Assembly (NCBI GenBank): GCA_903813345.2
Contig: CAIIXF020000009.1
Span: forward strand, 8,364,030 to 8,428,029
Direction of reading: 5' to 3'
DNA from: Owenia fusiformis
Lineage: Eukaryota > Annelida > Polychaeta > Sabellida > Oweniidae
Length of the DNA stretch: 64,000 bases
Part shown: positions 1 through 16,036 of the stretch, in pieces
Position numbering within the stretch: the stretch's first letter is position 1
Layout of the letters: the number at the start of each line of letters is the position of its first letter
Notes under the pieces: model-generated
What the model was told of the DNA's origin: nothing
What the model saw: the letters and a program-made list of their open reading frames with translations, nothing else
Databases searched by the model: none
Made by a program: the position numbers and the translations under genes

Positions 1-484
1 AGACCATCGTCCATAATACAGAATGATTTTGTATATCATGGAACTCAAATGACATGAAGTATGAAGTGAATGTCAAGGAATAGGTGTATGCCTAATTAGC
101 TACCAATGTGGGTTCACTTGTATGTGTCATTAGGTTTGTCATGGGCAGATAACGATTTCCTGATCAGGGGGTGGGAACAGGATCCCAAAATGCGAACAAA
201 TCATCCGATCCAACCCCGTGTAAATATTCAATTTCAAGGTGGAAACCCCAAATTGCATTAGATGTTATAAAGATTAGCATTGAAAGGTGCAGATTGTTAT
301 AAGTAAACAAAAAATATCAAAAATGATGTACAACAAACAGTGTCAAGCCCCATTGCTCACCATCAAAGAACCATCAAAATCCAATATCACAAGACCATGG
401 GACAGACATTCAGTGCTGACTGTATTGTAGAGTAAATGATGTAACAAAAAAATTAGTGATATTAGACAAATTCTATTTAAACAG

Positions 485-5100
<4,616 letters not shown>

Positions 5101-5607
5101 AATATGCAAAAATAGCGGATTGAGAGTGGAATATTAAATGTTGCTGAGCATCTCAAAAAACGCAACTAAATGGGGAACAAATAAGCAATTCATGACGTGC
5201 AAAAGTGTGTAGTCCCGGGGGTTTCACTAGTAGAGTGAACCCTCGCGGTGTGTAGTTTACACTACCGAATCTAAAGGCTCAACAAAGACCTTAGTAACAC
5301 ATTCATCTCACTGACAAAAGTGGGTGTCATTAGCGTGATCGGAAAACTGCCAATGAAAATACAGTACTAGATATAAAAAGGTTCTTGTAAAAATTGATAG
5401 CCAATCACAATATTTTACGTCCACGTACACGTTTTTGGATCTAAAGAAGTGCAACAATTTAGTGCGTCGCAAAACTATGGAAATGCGACGATACGTGGCA
5501 TGTGTATGCATTGCCTCAGTTTTCGAGTCATCATTTCAAAACGAAGCCGAGTCTGATGCTAATTAATAGCAGTGAAAAGTTTCATACAAACTAAAAATTA
5601 GAATATG

Positions 5608-5613
5608 AATAAA
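5608..5613 (+). terminator. Candidate poly(A) signal of the guanylyl cyclase gene
   Basis: First clear AATAAA downstream of the cyclase stop codon, about 510 bp into the presumed 3' UTR. The assignment is by position only. Confidence 0.4.
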
Positions 5614-7676
5614 GTTCAGACTGCAGAAGCTTTACGTAGTAATATTTGATAACTTATACTATTTCGTTTCTGCGATATTTATGTCATATCGTGTTCAAAT
5701 TAAAACGGATTTTTGAACCGGTAGGAAAAATATCATGTGGCAAACATTTACTGCACAATAGAATACGACTCGCGTTCAAAACATATCTTTGCTATCCATA
5801 ACGAGGTTGGAAGTATGAATGACCGATGGGTCGTTTTGGTAATTGTGTGAATTTGAATCTTACAGGGTGGGCCAAAAAAGTAAACCAAACAAATGTCTTA
5901 ATAATTCAGTCATTCAGCATGGGTTTAAAATCCTAATAGGCGCAATTAAACCTTGTTCAATGTTTTTTCATTCTACTAGGTTTCATAAGTCTAGCACGAT
6001 TTTATGGTCATTCACAAAACATGGTCAAAATGCCGAAATGTGCCTCACTGACTGGACATAAATCCCATCATATTTTTTATCTTTGGGCCAATTTTCTACA
6101 ACAACCCCTACAGCAAAAGATAAGAAGGAAGATGAGAGCCATAACAAATACGAGTTGTTGTAAACAACTACGCCCAATACGTGAAAGCTGGCTTCAAGAC
6201 ATGACGCCCATATTTTATGACATGGTTTGTAAAATGGCTATAAATCGTGACCACTAGAAATAGATCACTGAAACTCGAATGACAATACATAGGACAAGGC
6301 CTAATTATGCCAAATATGACACTAGACCCATGCAGGATGAATGATTGATTAAGATTGTTTTGGTTACCTTTTTTGCTTCACTCTATCTGTAACATCATAA
6401 ACATCCTCCAAGTGTAACTGTATTTGTCGACTTATATGCTGTAAAGCGGGATGCGATTCAAACCGATTGTATTACGTTGTACCTTTTCATTTATAGATTT
6501 TATTAATATTTGTTAATAACTGACAAAATACAAATATATAGGACTACTAGATAGTTCAGAATATCCTTCCTTTTTTGTATTTTTTTAATTATATTTTCAT
6601 ATTAGTTGCTGTGTTTTGTTAAACGTAGTTTAATAAATCTGCCCTGTACATGAGTGAGTGCTTGGGAGAGGCTGTTTCAAATATCCGTAGTGTGTGATTG
6701 TCCTTTTTCTGATCTGTCTGTTTATTTCGTGGTATAAATATGTGTTTCTTCTAAAAATATTTTTGGGAACTTTTATGTATAAAATAACTGATTTGTAATC
6801 ATAACAGAGAAAGGTAAAATATTTGTGATTATTTTCTTTGAGTGGATGTTTTACATGTAAGGAGGGTGAACTGGTCATACAAAAATTATGATGACGTATT
6901 GCCAGTCCATCTATATAAAAGAGCGTAACTTTTGATTTTGCTGTGATATTTTTGAATATCTTTTTAACGAAAAGGCACAGGTAAATATTTTGATATTTTT
7001 CACTGAAATTCTTTGAAAAAAGATAGACTGGGTTAGCTGGAGGAAATAAGTTATGTGATATACCACAATGCATATGGGAAAAAGTGTAGTTCGACCTTGG
7101 CAATTTTCAATATATTTTTGCATGAAGTCACCAGGTGGAACGCAAACATTTTCTTTTTTACCGTTAAAATCAAAGAATTTTCAATATGCACACACTTGAG
7201 AGAAATCTATGATATAAAGCAGGAGACAGAGTTGACAATTGAGTTCACATGACGAAGGGAACATAATCAATAAAAAATAAAAAAATGGGAAAGCTCACGT
7301 AGTTACAAAAAACACACCACAATATCCCAACCAATGAAAATATAGATAAATGATAAAAAAAACTGTATAAAACTAAATTTTTGAGTTTCCCCATGGTACC
7401 CCCATAAATGTGGGGTTGATTTTTCAAATCACTCCAACAACTACTTTTGTACTGGAATCGTCCTGTCGGAAATAAGCTACTATAGACAACGTTTTCAAAC
7501 GGCATAATTTCGATACACAATTGGGTGGGTGATATGAAACATCAACCCCATATTTACATGTATGATTTATGGTGTACCCTTGGACCCATGATGGCAGTTC
7601 TGTAGTTTTCACGTTGTCTATTTAAGATTTGTCGAGAACAATCTTAATGTGGTCATTTATTTTGCTGTCATAAAAA

Positions 7677-7729
7677 ACTCAATCGGCCGGGCGCCGGCCG
7701 ATGGAGGGAGCAAATGTGACCCAGGCATA
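7677..7729. mobile_element. Half copy of the CGGCCGGGCGC MITE family
   Basis: ACTCAATCGGCCGGGCGCC followed by GGAGCAAATGTGACCCAGGCAT. This is one terminus of the same family as the fuller copies at 12015-12157 and 12421-12547. The other terminus is missing. Confidence 0.65.
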
Positions 7730-8200
7730 AGACGGCAGTGCAATTATCATAGTCCGTTTCAGGTTGTAAAACTATTTTCTATCAATTCCGATGAGTGACA
7801 TATGACATCAGTAAATATGAATAAAACGTTTCCATTAGTTTTGAATATAACAGATTACCACTGTATATACAAAATAAAAAGTTTGAATATTTTTAATTTT
7901 ATTATCTCTCAGTACCATATATATACCTAGCCTGTTATACACTTAAATCAATTTACATCGAAAATGACAATAAAATCAAAATATGTTACATTATATATGT
8001 TTATGTTTATGTATCTTTATTGCCTCCATAATACATTAAATCAATAACTTATTGGTAAAATTTGTTTGAAAATTCAAAGAATTTTGTTAATGGCTGAATT
8101 AAATCAAACAGCTTTTTTAAAGTGTGTCCGTTATAGTTTTTCGAAATCAATTGACGTTTGTCAGAAAGCAACTTAACATGGCGATGAGTAATGAACTAAA

Positions 8201-8210
8201 TATATAAAAT
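8201..8210 (+). promoter_or_regulatory. TATA box of the C-type lectin gene
   Basis: TATATAAAAT lies about 115 bp before the ATG at 8325, leaving room for transcription start near 8230 and a short leader. Strong TATA promoters are common in secreted effector-type genes. Confidence 0.6.
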
Positions 8211-8324
8211 AGGAGTCCTAGGAGTCAGGAATTTAATTTGAATTAAAAGTTAAACAACCAGTTAGTTCGTCACTTCGGCTAAACTTGTTCAACAAACAAC
8301 AATACAGAGAACAACCACAGCATC

Positions 8325-11300
8325 ATGAAGTTTTTTTGGGGTTTGATATTTCTTCTTATTGTCTTATCAGTACAAGCCAAAAAGAAGAAACAAAAGAAAC
8401 CAAGTTTACATGTTTGCAAGAAAGCTGATATATCCAAACTTGAAGAAAATCTTAACATCGACATCACTGAACTCCAGAAAACACTTGGATCTGATATTGC
8501 CGGAATTGAGAAATCACTACGTTCTGATAATACTGAAGTTAAAACTAATATAACTGAACTCAGGTCTGAATTGATAAGCTTAGAGACAAAACTGCTAGCA
8601 AAATTAGAAGAACTTCAAGGACAAAAATGCTGCAACAAAACTAAAGAGACCAAAGAAAATCACGGTAAGATTCACGAACAAAACCCCAGACTAACTCACA
8701 TGTAAGAATAAATTTTGTAATAAGAAACTTCATATTACAAATAACCTTAAACTTTTGTAATCGCGTTTCGCTACACCCAGTTGTTAATATTTGATATGGA
8801 AAACGATGATTTAAGTTAAAAAGTGATTAAATTATACACTAAGACCTATTATCATATCTTGGTTACCGCCATATGTGGCGAGCAATACCTCATTGATATA
8901 TTCCGTATTTTACGTATTTTACACTCGAAGATAGAGCCAGAAACCCCTTACACGAGTTGTGAACCACTCAGTAACACACAGAATTACATAACGCACAAAT
9001 TAACAAACTTGTCTGAACCGGGAATCGAACCCGGGGCCAAGCGATATTGGTAACCTTGGCTCTCTGCCACTGAGCCATAGCGGGTGGACTGATGTAAAGC
9101 CAGCTCTGGTTGCTTTAGTACTCAGTTGGTCGACTCACAGTGAACACCATCCACCTCTACTTTATGGTTACCTGAAGTGCGGTTACTTGAACATTTTGAA
9201 GAACCCCCATGTTTTGAAACATTGAATTCACCTGTTTTACACTGATATTTCTGCTTTATTCTTAGCCCTAGATGACGAGAAGACATAAATGCCCAATAAA
9301 AAGTTAACGTTTCACCTCAAATGTCCAAAATAGTGTTCAAATCTTTAGAAATGTGCTCATTTTGACTTAGATGTTTCCACAGATGGACATCTCGCAAATT
9401 CCCCTGTAAAATCTCGAGGAAATTTGGGGGAATCCCCTTTTTTCCATCTTTTCCATCTTTGCCAGTTTTGGAAAACCAAGGGCACATGTTAACACCAATA
9501 GTGCCTAGATGCGCTGCTGATTTCCATGAATCTCGATCTCGATGTTTTACAGAAGCCTGCCCAATGGGGCAAATACAGTTCCAATCGGCCTGTTACCTGG
9601 TCGTTACGGAGAAGAAAACACAAGCAGATGCCACAACTTTTTGTCGGGCGAATGGAGGAGAATTGGTATCTATCGAATCTGCCGATGAGAACGCATTTCT
9701 CGCTAATGAACTACAGCGAAAACATGACATTTCAATCTTTTACATAGGTAACCTAATTTGTAGTTTATTCTGTCCGAGAATTGTTTTCTAAATACAAGCC
9801 AACGCGGTTTAACCCTAATGTCTGCAGGGGGGAATTTTTTCTAGAGTGCTTTTTGCGAATTCTTTTTAGCGTATTCGTTATTTTTTAGATTGAGCCACAG
9901 ATACAGTATAGGACACATACAGTACAGGGTGGTCCAAAAATGGGACACTCGTATTTCAAAAAATAAATATTGATTTTCTTGATGAAAACATGTCATATTA
10001 TATACCAGTGGATAGGGAATTTACTCATCTTTGATTTGGTATATGATAAGCTCAAATTCATTTTAATGTCTGTCAACCAGCGTCCATAATATAAATGACG
10101 TCATTTTCGTTTCAAAACGGGTTTTCCAAAACTTGCAAAAACCAAGTTTTTTGTCAATTTTATTTACATAAACAGACATTCAATATGTTCACCATTTTGA
10201 TCAATAATAGCCCTCAATTTAGGCTTAAACAAGCATCATTGATATGGTGTTGAGACAATGAATTCCACTTCTCAACAATTCTATACATAAAAGGGACTGA
10301 GTAGTTGTAGGGGGCTCATGGTAAACCAATTCTGTTAGTTCTCCCAATACGTGCTAGTCGCAAACGTTGACATCGGACAATCCAATTAGCTGTTTTGGGG
10401 CCATTCTGATATGAGCTCATTTATGAATCATTACATTTCCCAAGCAATACATCTCACAAGAGTATCAAATTTTTAAAGGGTTCCGATTAGCATCCCGTAT
10501 AAAAACAATATGGCGGCTCCAGGCGAATCAACTGGATCAGTCCATTTTTAAGAAATAAGGGGAGTTCTGTAAAATCCAGTTTATTGAAATTGTCTTTGAG
10601 ATAAAGTAATCCGTTTATAATGATTTTGAAAACGTTATCCAAAGAGTGATTGCGTTCAAAGAATACATGTACAACAGCCAATATAAATCCTTGTATTAGA
10701 AACCGGTTTGTCTTGCTTTGTTTCATTTGTAGGATATTTCATATGCCAAGCTGTGTGCTATTACGTTATGGGGAAATTTAGATGCCAATTTTCCTTATTA
10801 TACACAAATAGAAGATCCTGAAACTTCACCCATAAATGTGGAATTGATTTGTCAAAATAAAAATCACCCTTTTATAAATGTGTGACGATCTATAATATAC
10901 TTATGCTATATAACAGTTAGAGGTGTTGACACAACGACCTCGAACCTGTGAACCCTTGAGTATTATTCCGGGATCGGGCCTTTTATACTAAACGGTGAGC
11001 AACACCAGAAACGAGCGTTCGATTTGCTAAACGATATGCGTCACCCTTTAAAGGAAAATGTGCCTAGATTCATCACCCCTTAGTCACTGCCTCACCCAGA
11101 TCACTGGCCCAATCACCCAAAGTCTGTGACTCACACGTATGGGGAGAAGTAACAGAATTGGTGTACCATAAATCCTTTACATCTTTTCAGTCCCTTAAGG
11201 ACAGATTTATTGAAAAGTGAAATTCATTGTCTCAACAGCATATCTATGATGCTATTGACCAGTCTAGGCCACAATTGAGGGCTACAGTTGATCAAAATGG

Positions 11301-12389
11301 TGGACATATTGAACGCCTGTTTATGTATATAAAGTTGATTGTCAACTTGTTTTTTGCACCCGTTTTGAAACGAAAACGACGTCATTTATATTATAGACGC
11401 TGGTTGACAGAGATTAAAATAAATTTTCACTAATGATATACCAAATTAAAGATGAGTAAATTCCCTATCAACTGGTATATAATATGACATGTTTTCATTA
11501 AAAAATCAATATTTATTTTTGAAATACGAGTGTCCCATTTTTTGGACCACCCTGTATATGCATACTAAATCCATTCAATTTCACGTTACAATCGTTTCAA
11601 TGGGATTTCGCGATAACTGCTATCTTTGAAAGTGTGTAACTTCAGTTCTAGAAAAGCTTTTACCATGATTTTAGTTTTATTTGAAAGATAATAGATAATC
11701 CTTGAAGTAGTGATGCATTTATGGCACCATAAGAATTATTGTGAAAGAAAATTGAAAATTCATCACAAAATGTCAAAAATATACACCCCATAGGTCATGT
11801 TGATCTCGATTTGACCTTTGTTAACCTACTTTTTTTTAAATAAAACTTTCTGATGAGGCAATTGAATAGGGTTTACAAAAATACCAACAATAATGAAATC
11901 AGACAAATAAAAAATCGCGGGGGGGTTCAATTGACCCCCTCTTGCGACTTAGTGTTATAAATAGACATTTGGGGCCTTTAAGTTAAAAAAGTATCTATCG
12001 TTACGCTTATCACGTATGCCTGGGTCACATTTGGTCCGATCCATCGGCCGGCGCCCGGCCAATTGAGTGTTATGTTCAATATTGTATTCAATTTTAAACA
12101 AAATACTCAATCGGCCGGGCGCAGTAGTGGAAATCGGAGCAAATGTGACCAAGGCATTACTCGTTCACTGATGAATTCAGGATTGAAAGTCAAAAACAAT
12201 TCATACACACAATGGACTGATGGTGAAAGTGTGGGTTACACAAACTGGGGCGATGGAGAACCAGACCCGAGCAATCATGAGGAATGCGTTACCATGGAGA
12301 AATCAGAAAGTTACAAATGGCATGATGTAGTGTGTAGCCGAGCAGAAGCATTCATCTGTAAATTCCAAATCAGTAAGTTAAATCAATAA
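8325..12389 (+). CDS. Secreted C-type lectin with N-terminal coiled coil
   Basis: Exons 8325-8664, 9553-9747 and 12181-12389, all phase-1 junctions. The signal peptide is MKFFWGLIFLLIVLSVQA, followed by a Lys-rich patch. Residues ~30-105 form heptad-like Leu/Ile repeats, likely an oligomerising coiled coil, then a CC pair. The C-type lectin domain follows with six cysteines (ACPMG, SACYLV, TFCRANGG, EECVTM, VVCSR, FICKF), the long-form pattern. Conserved landmarks are ELVSIES, the exon-spanning YIGLK, WTDG and YTNWGDGEP. The carbohydrate-selectivity motif reads EPD rather than the usual EPN or QPD, and the calcium motif WND reads WHD, so sugar preference is uncertain and Ca2+ affinity may be altered. 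A consensus donor (GTAAGT at about 12373) just before the stop could add a further exon. Probably an immune or mucosal lectin; that role is inferred. Confidence 0.88.
9010..9087 (-). ncRNA. tRNA-like sequence, probably a SINE head or tRNA pseudogene
   Basis: On the minus strand GGCTCAGTGGCAGAG resembles a Pol III A box and GGTTCGATTCC is a perfect B box inside a good T arm (CCGGG/CCCGG). An anticodon-like stem CCAAG/CTTGG holds a loop of about 13 nt, too large for a normal tRNA. The acceptor ends do not pair. It lies in lectin intron 1. Confidence 0.5.
9923..11556. mobile_element. Fold-back mariner/Tc1-type element in lectin intron 2
   Basis: Outer ends are TACAGGGTGGTCCAAAAA and its inverse, with TA at both edges. 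The inverted arms run for roughly 400 bp (9923-~10340 and ~11130-11556). Both arms encode a degenerate C-terminus of an IS630/Tc1/mariner transposase, one on each strand: in the right arm IEKWNSLSQQHIYDAID-like and ATVDQNGGHIE-like residues read from about 11200 to 11330. The middle (10340-11130) holds no intact transposase. It looks like two element halves joined tail to tail, or a deleted element rebuilt as a fold-back. Confidence 0.75.
12015..12157. mobile_element. CGGCCGGGCGC MITE, copy 2, next to lectin exon 3
   Basis: The ends TGCCTGGGTCACATTTGG and GCAAATGTGACCAAGGCA form terminal inverted repeats, with inner GGCCGGCGCCCGGCC-type arms flanking an AT-rich core. It stops about 24 bp before the splice acceptor of lectin exon 3 (exon starts 12181). 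Confidence 0.85.
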
Positions 12390-12420
12390 TCTGTCATATG
12401 TTAAAATTTCAATCATGTAT

Positions 12421-12547
12421 AATACCTTGGTCACATTTGCGCCGATTTTGACTACGGCGCCCAGCCGGTTGAGTATTTTGTTTAAAATTGAATACAATAT
12501 TGAACAAAAGACTCAATCGGCCTGCGGAGCAAATGTGACCAAGGCAT
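12421..12547. mobile_element. CGGCCGGGCGC MITE, copy 3, just past the lectin stop codon
   Basis: TACCTTGGTCACATTTGC at the left and GCAAATGTGACCAAGGCA at the right, with an AT core (TTTAAAATTGAATACAATAT) nearly the inverse of that of copy 2. It lies about 30 bp past the lectin stop, so it may sit in the 3' UTR or a further intron. Confidence 0.85.
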
Positions 12548-12890
12548 GCATTACTGTTAAAAATCTGAGTTTTAAGGCACAATCATATAAAGGTCTTCAA
12601 AAGCTAAAAAGATGAAAACATGTTTAAAGTTACTTCACCTGACGTCATGTGACGATAGCAACATATAAAAATGTACATAGAGTAATCACGGGCTACTAGA
12701 GTTTCCACGTATATGGAGTATGACCGGTTCTTAGGCTACGAATATGACCTGTTTTGGAAAGTCATGAGAGGCACAGCTGCTTAAAATGGAAAATAAAGGT
12801 TACCTTCTATATTATCCTTTTTGAAATTGTGTTTGTTGAATATAGTTTAGGCTGTATTTAATATTCGAACATGACTGTATTCACGCCTTC

Positions 12891-12897
12891 TATAAAC
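12891..12897 (+). promoter_or_regulatory. TATA-like box upstream of the Crypton-type recombinase
   Basis: TATAAAC sits in a segment of about 50 bp (GAACATGACTG, CACGCCTTCTATAA, GTGAACAAAGTCAA) that recurs inverted at about 55282-55332 beside a hairpin element. Its distance to the ATG at 13032 (about 140 bp) suits a core promoter. It also argues against the upstream in-frame ATG at 12912, which would fall at or before the start of transcription. Confidence 0.45.
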
Positions 12898-13031
12898 TGT
12901 GAACAAAGTCAATGCTTCAGCTGAGTCAAATCCCTGGCTCTGTACGGAGTGTTTCGTTCAGTGTACTGAATTGTCAATTCGGGCTGTTCCGTTCTTTTCG
13001 CATCCCCCTCTCGTCTGCAATAAAAATCAAT

Positions 13032-16000
13032 ATGGAGGCCGGACAGAATTGTCCTGATCCTAAGTTTGCCGTGGGAGATTTCGTTATTTGTAATTTGAAA
13101 CACCCTGATATTAGTTTAACAATTGAGAACAAACTTGGTTATATTACAAGCATCACCAATAGAACAGGAACAAATAGGTACTCCGTATTTATGATTGATT
13201 CACAGTTGAGTATGGATTTCGCCACCTGGAATTTGGAATTAAGCCAGGAATTTAGTGATTTTTTCGACAATGCTGATGTTTTTGAGAAAACAGTTATCGA
13301 TAATGATACATCTTGTCCAGCGGAAGTGAAAGTGAAACGCCATAGCGAAGTAGAAGAAGCAGAAATCAAAAACTTACAAGACTGTAGAGAAGAGCCCTCC
13401 ACAAAAGCAGCCACAAGATGGAGTGTGAATATTTTCAAAGGTAGGCTTACGCCGGCTAAGTTCGACTGCAAAATAAATTAAATAATCCCAAGTTATCAAG
13501 ATCACTTAGTTTGTCTTTTTTTCTTTTTTTTATCATTTAGGTTATTTTTGTTTTCTTAGGCTAGCTTAGTCAAGGGCGTTACAATACCCGGGAATTTATC
13601 GGTTCGTCCAGTACTTGTTTGTGATAGCGCCCTCTGTAGGTCACTGTGCTTATAGCCTACAGTAATACGGGGTAGGATATCGGGAATTCGGTCAGTTTCT
13701 ATCCGTCGATTTCGCTATGAATTGAAGCAAGTGTGACCACTTTATCCACTTAAACAGTTTGATAATTGATTAAATCTTTAAACAAAATCGATAAACACGT
13801 TATACACATCCTATCTCCTCAGAAATTAGCATGTATTTATGGATTGTGTTTTCGAACAAGGCTCGACCAACACCAATAGGGAAATCCTTATGCTAATTAG
13901 TATGACGTCATATTTTCCTGGGGAATCCTAGATTTCAAAGCCTCAGTCTGTTATTGTGTCAAATGTAAACGCTCTTGGGACGCTCTTTTGCAGACAGAAA
14001 ATTGACAGATTAGCTTTTAACTTTCAGCTTTGATGTTTAAATATTCTGTATTTCTACTGGACTTCTTGCTGAATATCATATAATGTTATAACTTGATTTG
14101 GACCATTGCCTGATTGATCATTCTGAAATTTTGATTGTGATTCATGATTGATTGGCAAGAAAAATAATTCCTATTGTTTTCCAGCGAAGTCAAAATGTTA
14201 CAGCATGAGTTATAATGTCGAGTTTGCATCATGTTAAATTCTGCTAGTGATTAGAAGTCCATGCACAAGCATACACATAAGAGACAAACACACCCAGGCT
14301 CCAGGCCGTGGATGGAAATATAAAACTATTTAAGGCACAAACTGGTATTAATAGACCGATATGTAGTGTCTGCCATGTATTGAAGGTAAACCAATCTGTA
14401 TTATTAATGTTTCTTCTATCAATACATGGATTGTGCAATAGAAAAGCAATGGCACAATCAAAAATGTGCATATCAATCGTGAATATCTCTCGGTTCAAAG
14501 CTTATTTCCAACAGAATCGTGTCAAAATATGTGTCTGAGTAACAGTTATACATTATAAGATCGCAAACTCTTACCAATTATCAGCCGAATGGCTCATTTT
14601 CAACGAAATGTCCTTAAGACAACAGCCCTGGGTCGCGCCTGAGACCAAAAACTACTTCAAATAGCCCTCCCCTAATTATATTGGATAATCACATTTATGC
14701 GTGCGCGCGCAGCTCATCCTTGGCTTAGTTAGTGTAGATCTACAATTTTTTTTTCATTTTCAGGTTGGCTGGCAGAAAATGAGGAAGCAGTAACATTTGA
14801 GGAAATGACACCTGATGAATTGAACACTAGATTAAAGCGATTCTATGCTTCTGTGAGAACATCTAAAGGCGAAGTGTACAGTAAGTCAGGATTAGTCGCT
14901 ATTCGTGCAGGACTGCAGCGACATCTGATTAACCATGACAAGAAAATAAACATAATTGTCGACAGGGACTTTCAGTCTGCCAATAATGTATTGAAAGGAA
15001 TGTTGAAGAAAATAAGGCGTGATGGTCATGACAAAACTATGCATAAACCCGCCATTAATGATTCAGATATGATGAAACTGAACGATTATTTTGCCGATTG
15101 GAAAGTTAACTCGACAGTATTGGTGAGAAAAGTGTTCTTTGACATTTGTCTACATTTTGGTAGAAGGGGCAGAGAAGGTTTACGAAAACTCGATGTGAAT
15201 TCGTTTGAAGTAAAAGTTGATGAAAATGGACAAAAATATGTTCAACAAACATTTAACGAATATGACAAAACCCATAAAGGATTAGATCCTAGAGAAACAA
15301 ATAAAAGTCCTATCATGGCAGCAAGTGAGTGTGTGGAGTCATTTGAGTTCTACCTATCTAAAGTTAATGAGAAATGCAACAGCTTCTTCCAGACACCTGA
15401 CACTGTGACCAAAGATAGGCCAAATGGATCATGGTTCATGAACAGGTATGTAATAATGGACTTATTTTGGTAATGTGGATTTTTTTATCATATGCAATAA
15501 ATGAACAAATGTTTGCCAGGCACGTACACTATTTGATCATGACTACAGCCATTTAGTATTTTATCCCAAAATCCATATGAAAATTGTTTTGATAGAAAAT
15601 TTCAATGCCAGTTCAAGAGACATTTGTATATTATTTCAGACCCCTTGGTCACAACAAGCTAGCCTCAATGATGGCGACTATATCAGAGGCTGCTTCTCTG
15701 TCACGCAAATATACAAACCATTGTATTCGAGCTACATGCGTCACTCTTCTGGATCGTGCGGGTGTAAAAGACCGTGACATTATGTTGGTAACTGGTCATA
15801 GAAATCCAAGCAGCCTTAAGCACTATGCAGAGGCTCCTACTATAGAGAAGAAGACAGATCTGTCAAATGTGCTTCATTGTAGAAAAGCAATTGTACCACC
15901 TAATCAAGGAAATATGTCAGTGCCACTTACTAGTATTATACCAGGAGGAACTGTAGTAGCAAACAGCAGTGCTACAAGTAGTGCTACACACAACAATTTT

Positions 16001-16036
16001 CAAAATTGTCAGGTTTCATTAAATTATTATAACTAA
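13032..16036 (+). CDS. Crypton-type tyrosine recombinase (DUF3504 family), apparently intact
   Basis: Exons 13032-13440, 14764-15445 and 15640-16036 join in frame to 495 residues. Residues ~10-75 (FAVGDFVICNL, GYITSITN, YSVFMIDSQL) look like a small beta-barrel-like module of unknown family. From ~120 the Crypton/QRICH1/ZMYM DUF3504 pattern begins: ATRWSVNIFKGWLAEN, YSKSGLVAIRAGLQRHL. The catalytic set is complete: Arg in GRRGREGLRKL (270/271), H391 and R394 in NHCIRAT, H417 in VTGHRN, Y426 in LKHYAEA. Start chosen at 13032 for its context and the TATA position; an in-frame ATG exists at 12912. Crypton enzymes cut and join DNA through a tyrosine link and move circular intermediates. Intact frame and active site suggest a young element or a domesticated gene. 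Element ends are not visible because Cryptons lack terminal repeats. Confidence 0.88.

Larger units (their letters stand above)
5101..8200. other. Intergenic: cyclase 3' UTR, transposon debris, otherwise nothing recognised
   Basis: An AATAAA poly(A) signal at 5608-5613 is a plausible 3' end for the cyclase. A mariner-type terminus, TACAGGGTGGGCCAAAAA, starts at about 5862, with no matching right end found. One half of a GGCCGGGCGC-type MITE lies at 7677-7729. The remaining sequence is AT-rich, and the short open frames here have no family resemblance and were not called. Confidence 0.6.

Noticed and set aside
5843-6257. Possible transposase remnant after a mariner-type terminus
   Set aside because: Only the left terminus is convincing; the translated frames do not match a transposase and no right end was found.
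6630-7103. 157-residue minus-strand frame
   Set aside because: Long only because the region is low in stops; no recognisable domain, signal or homologue pattern.
12912-13031. Earlier ATG for the Crypton recombinase (adds 40 residues)
   Set aside because: It lies about 20 bp after the TATA-like box, so it would be at or before the transcription start; the ATG at 13032 has better context.
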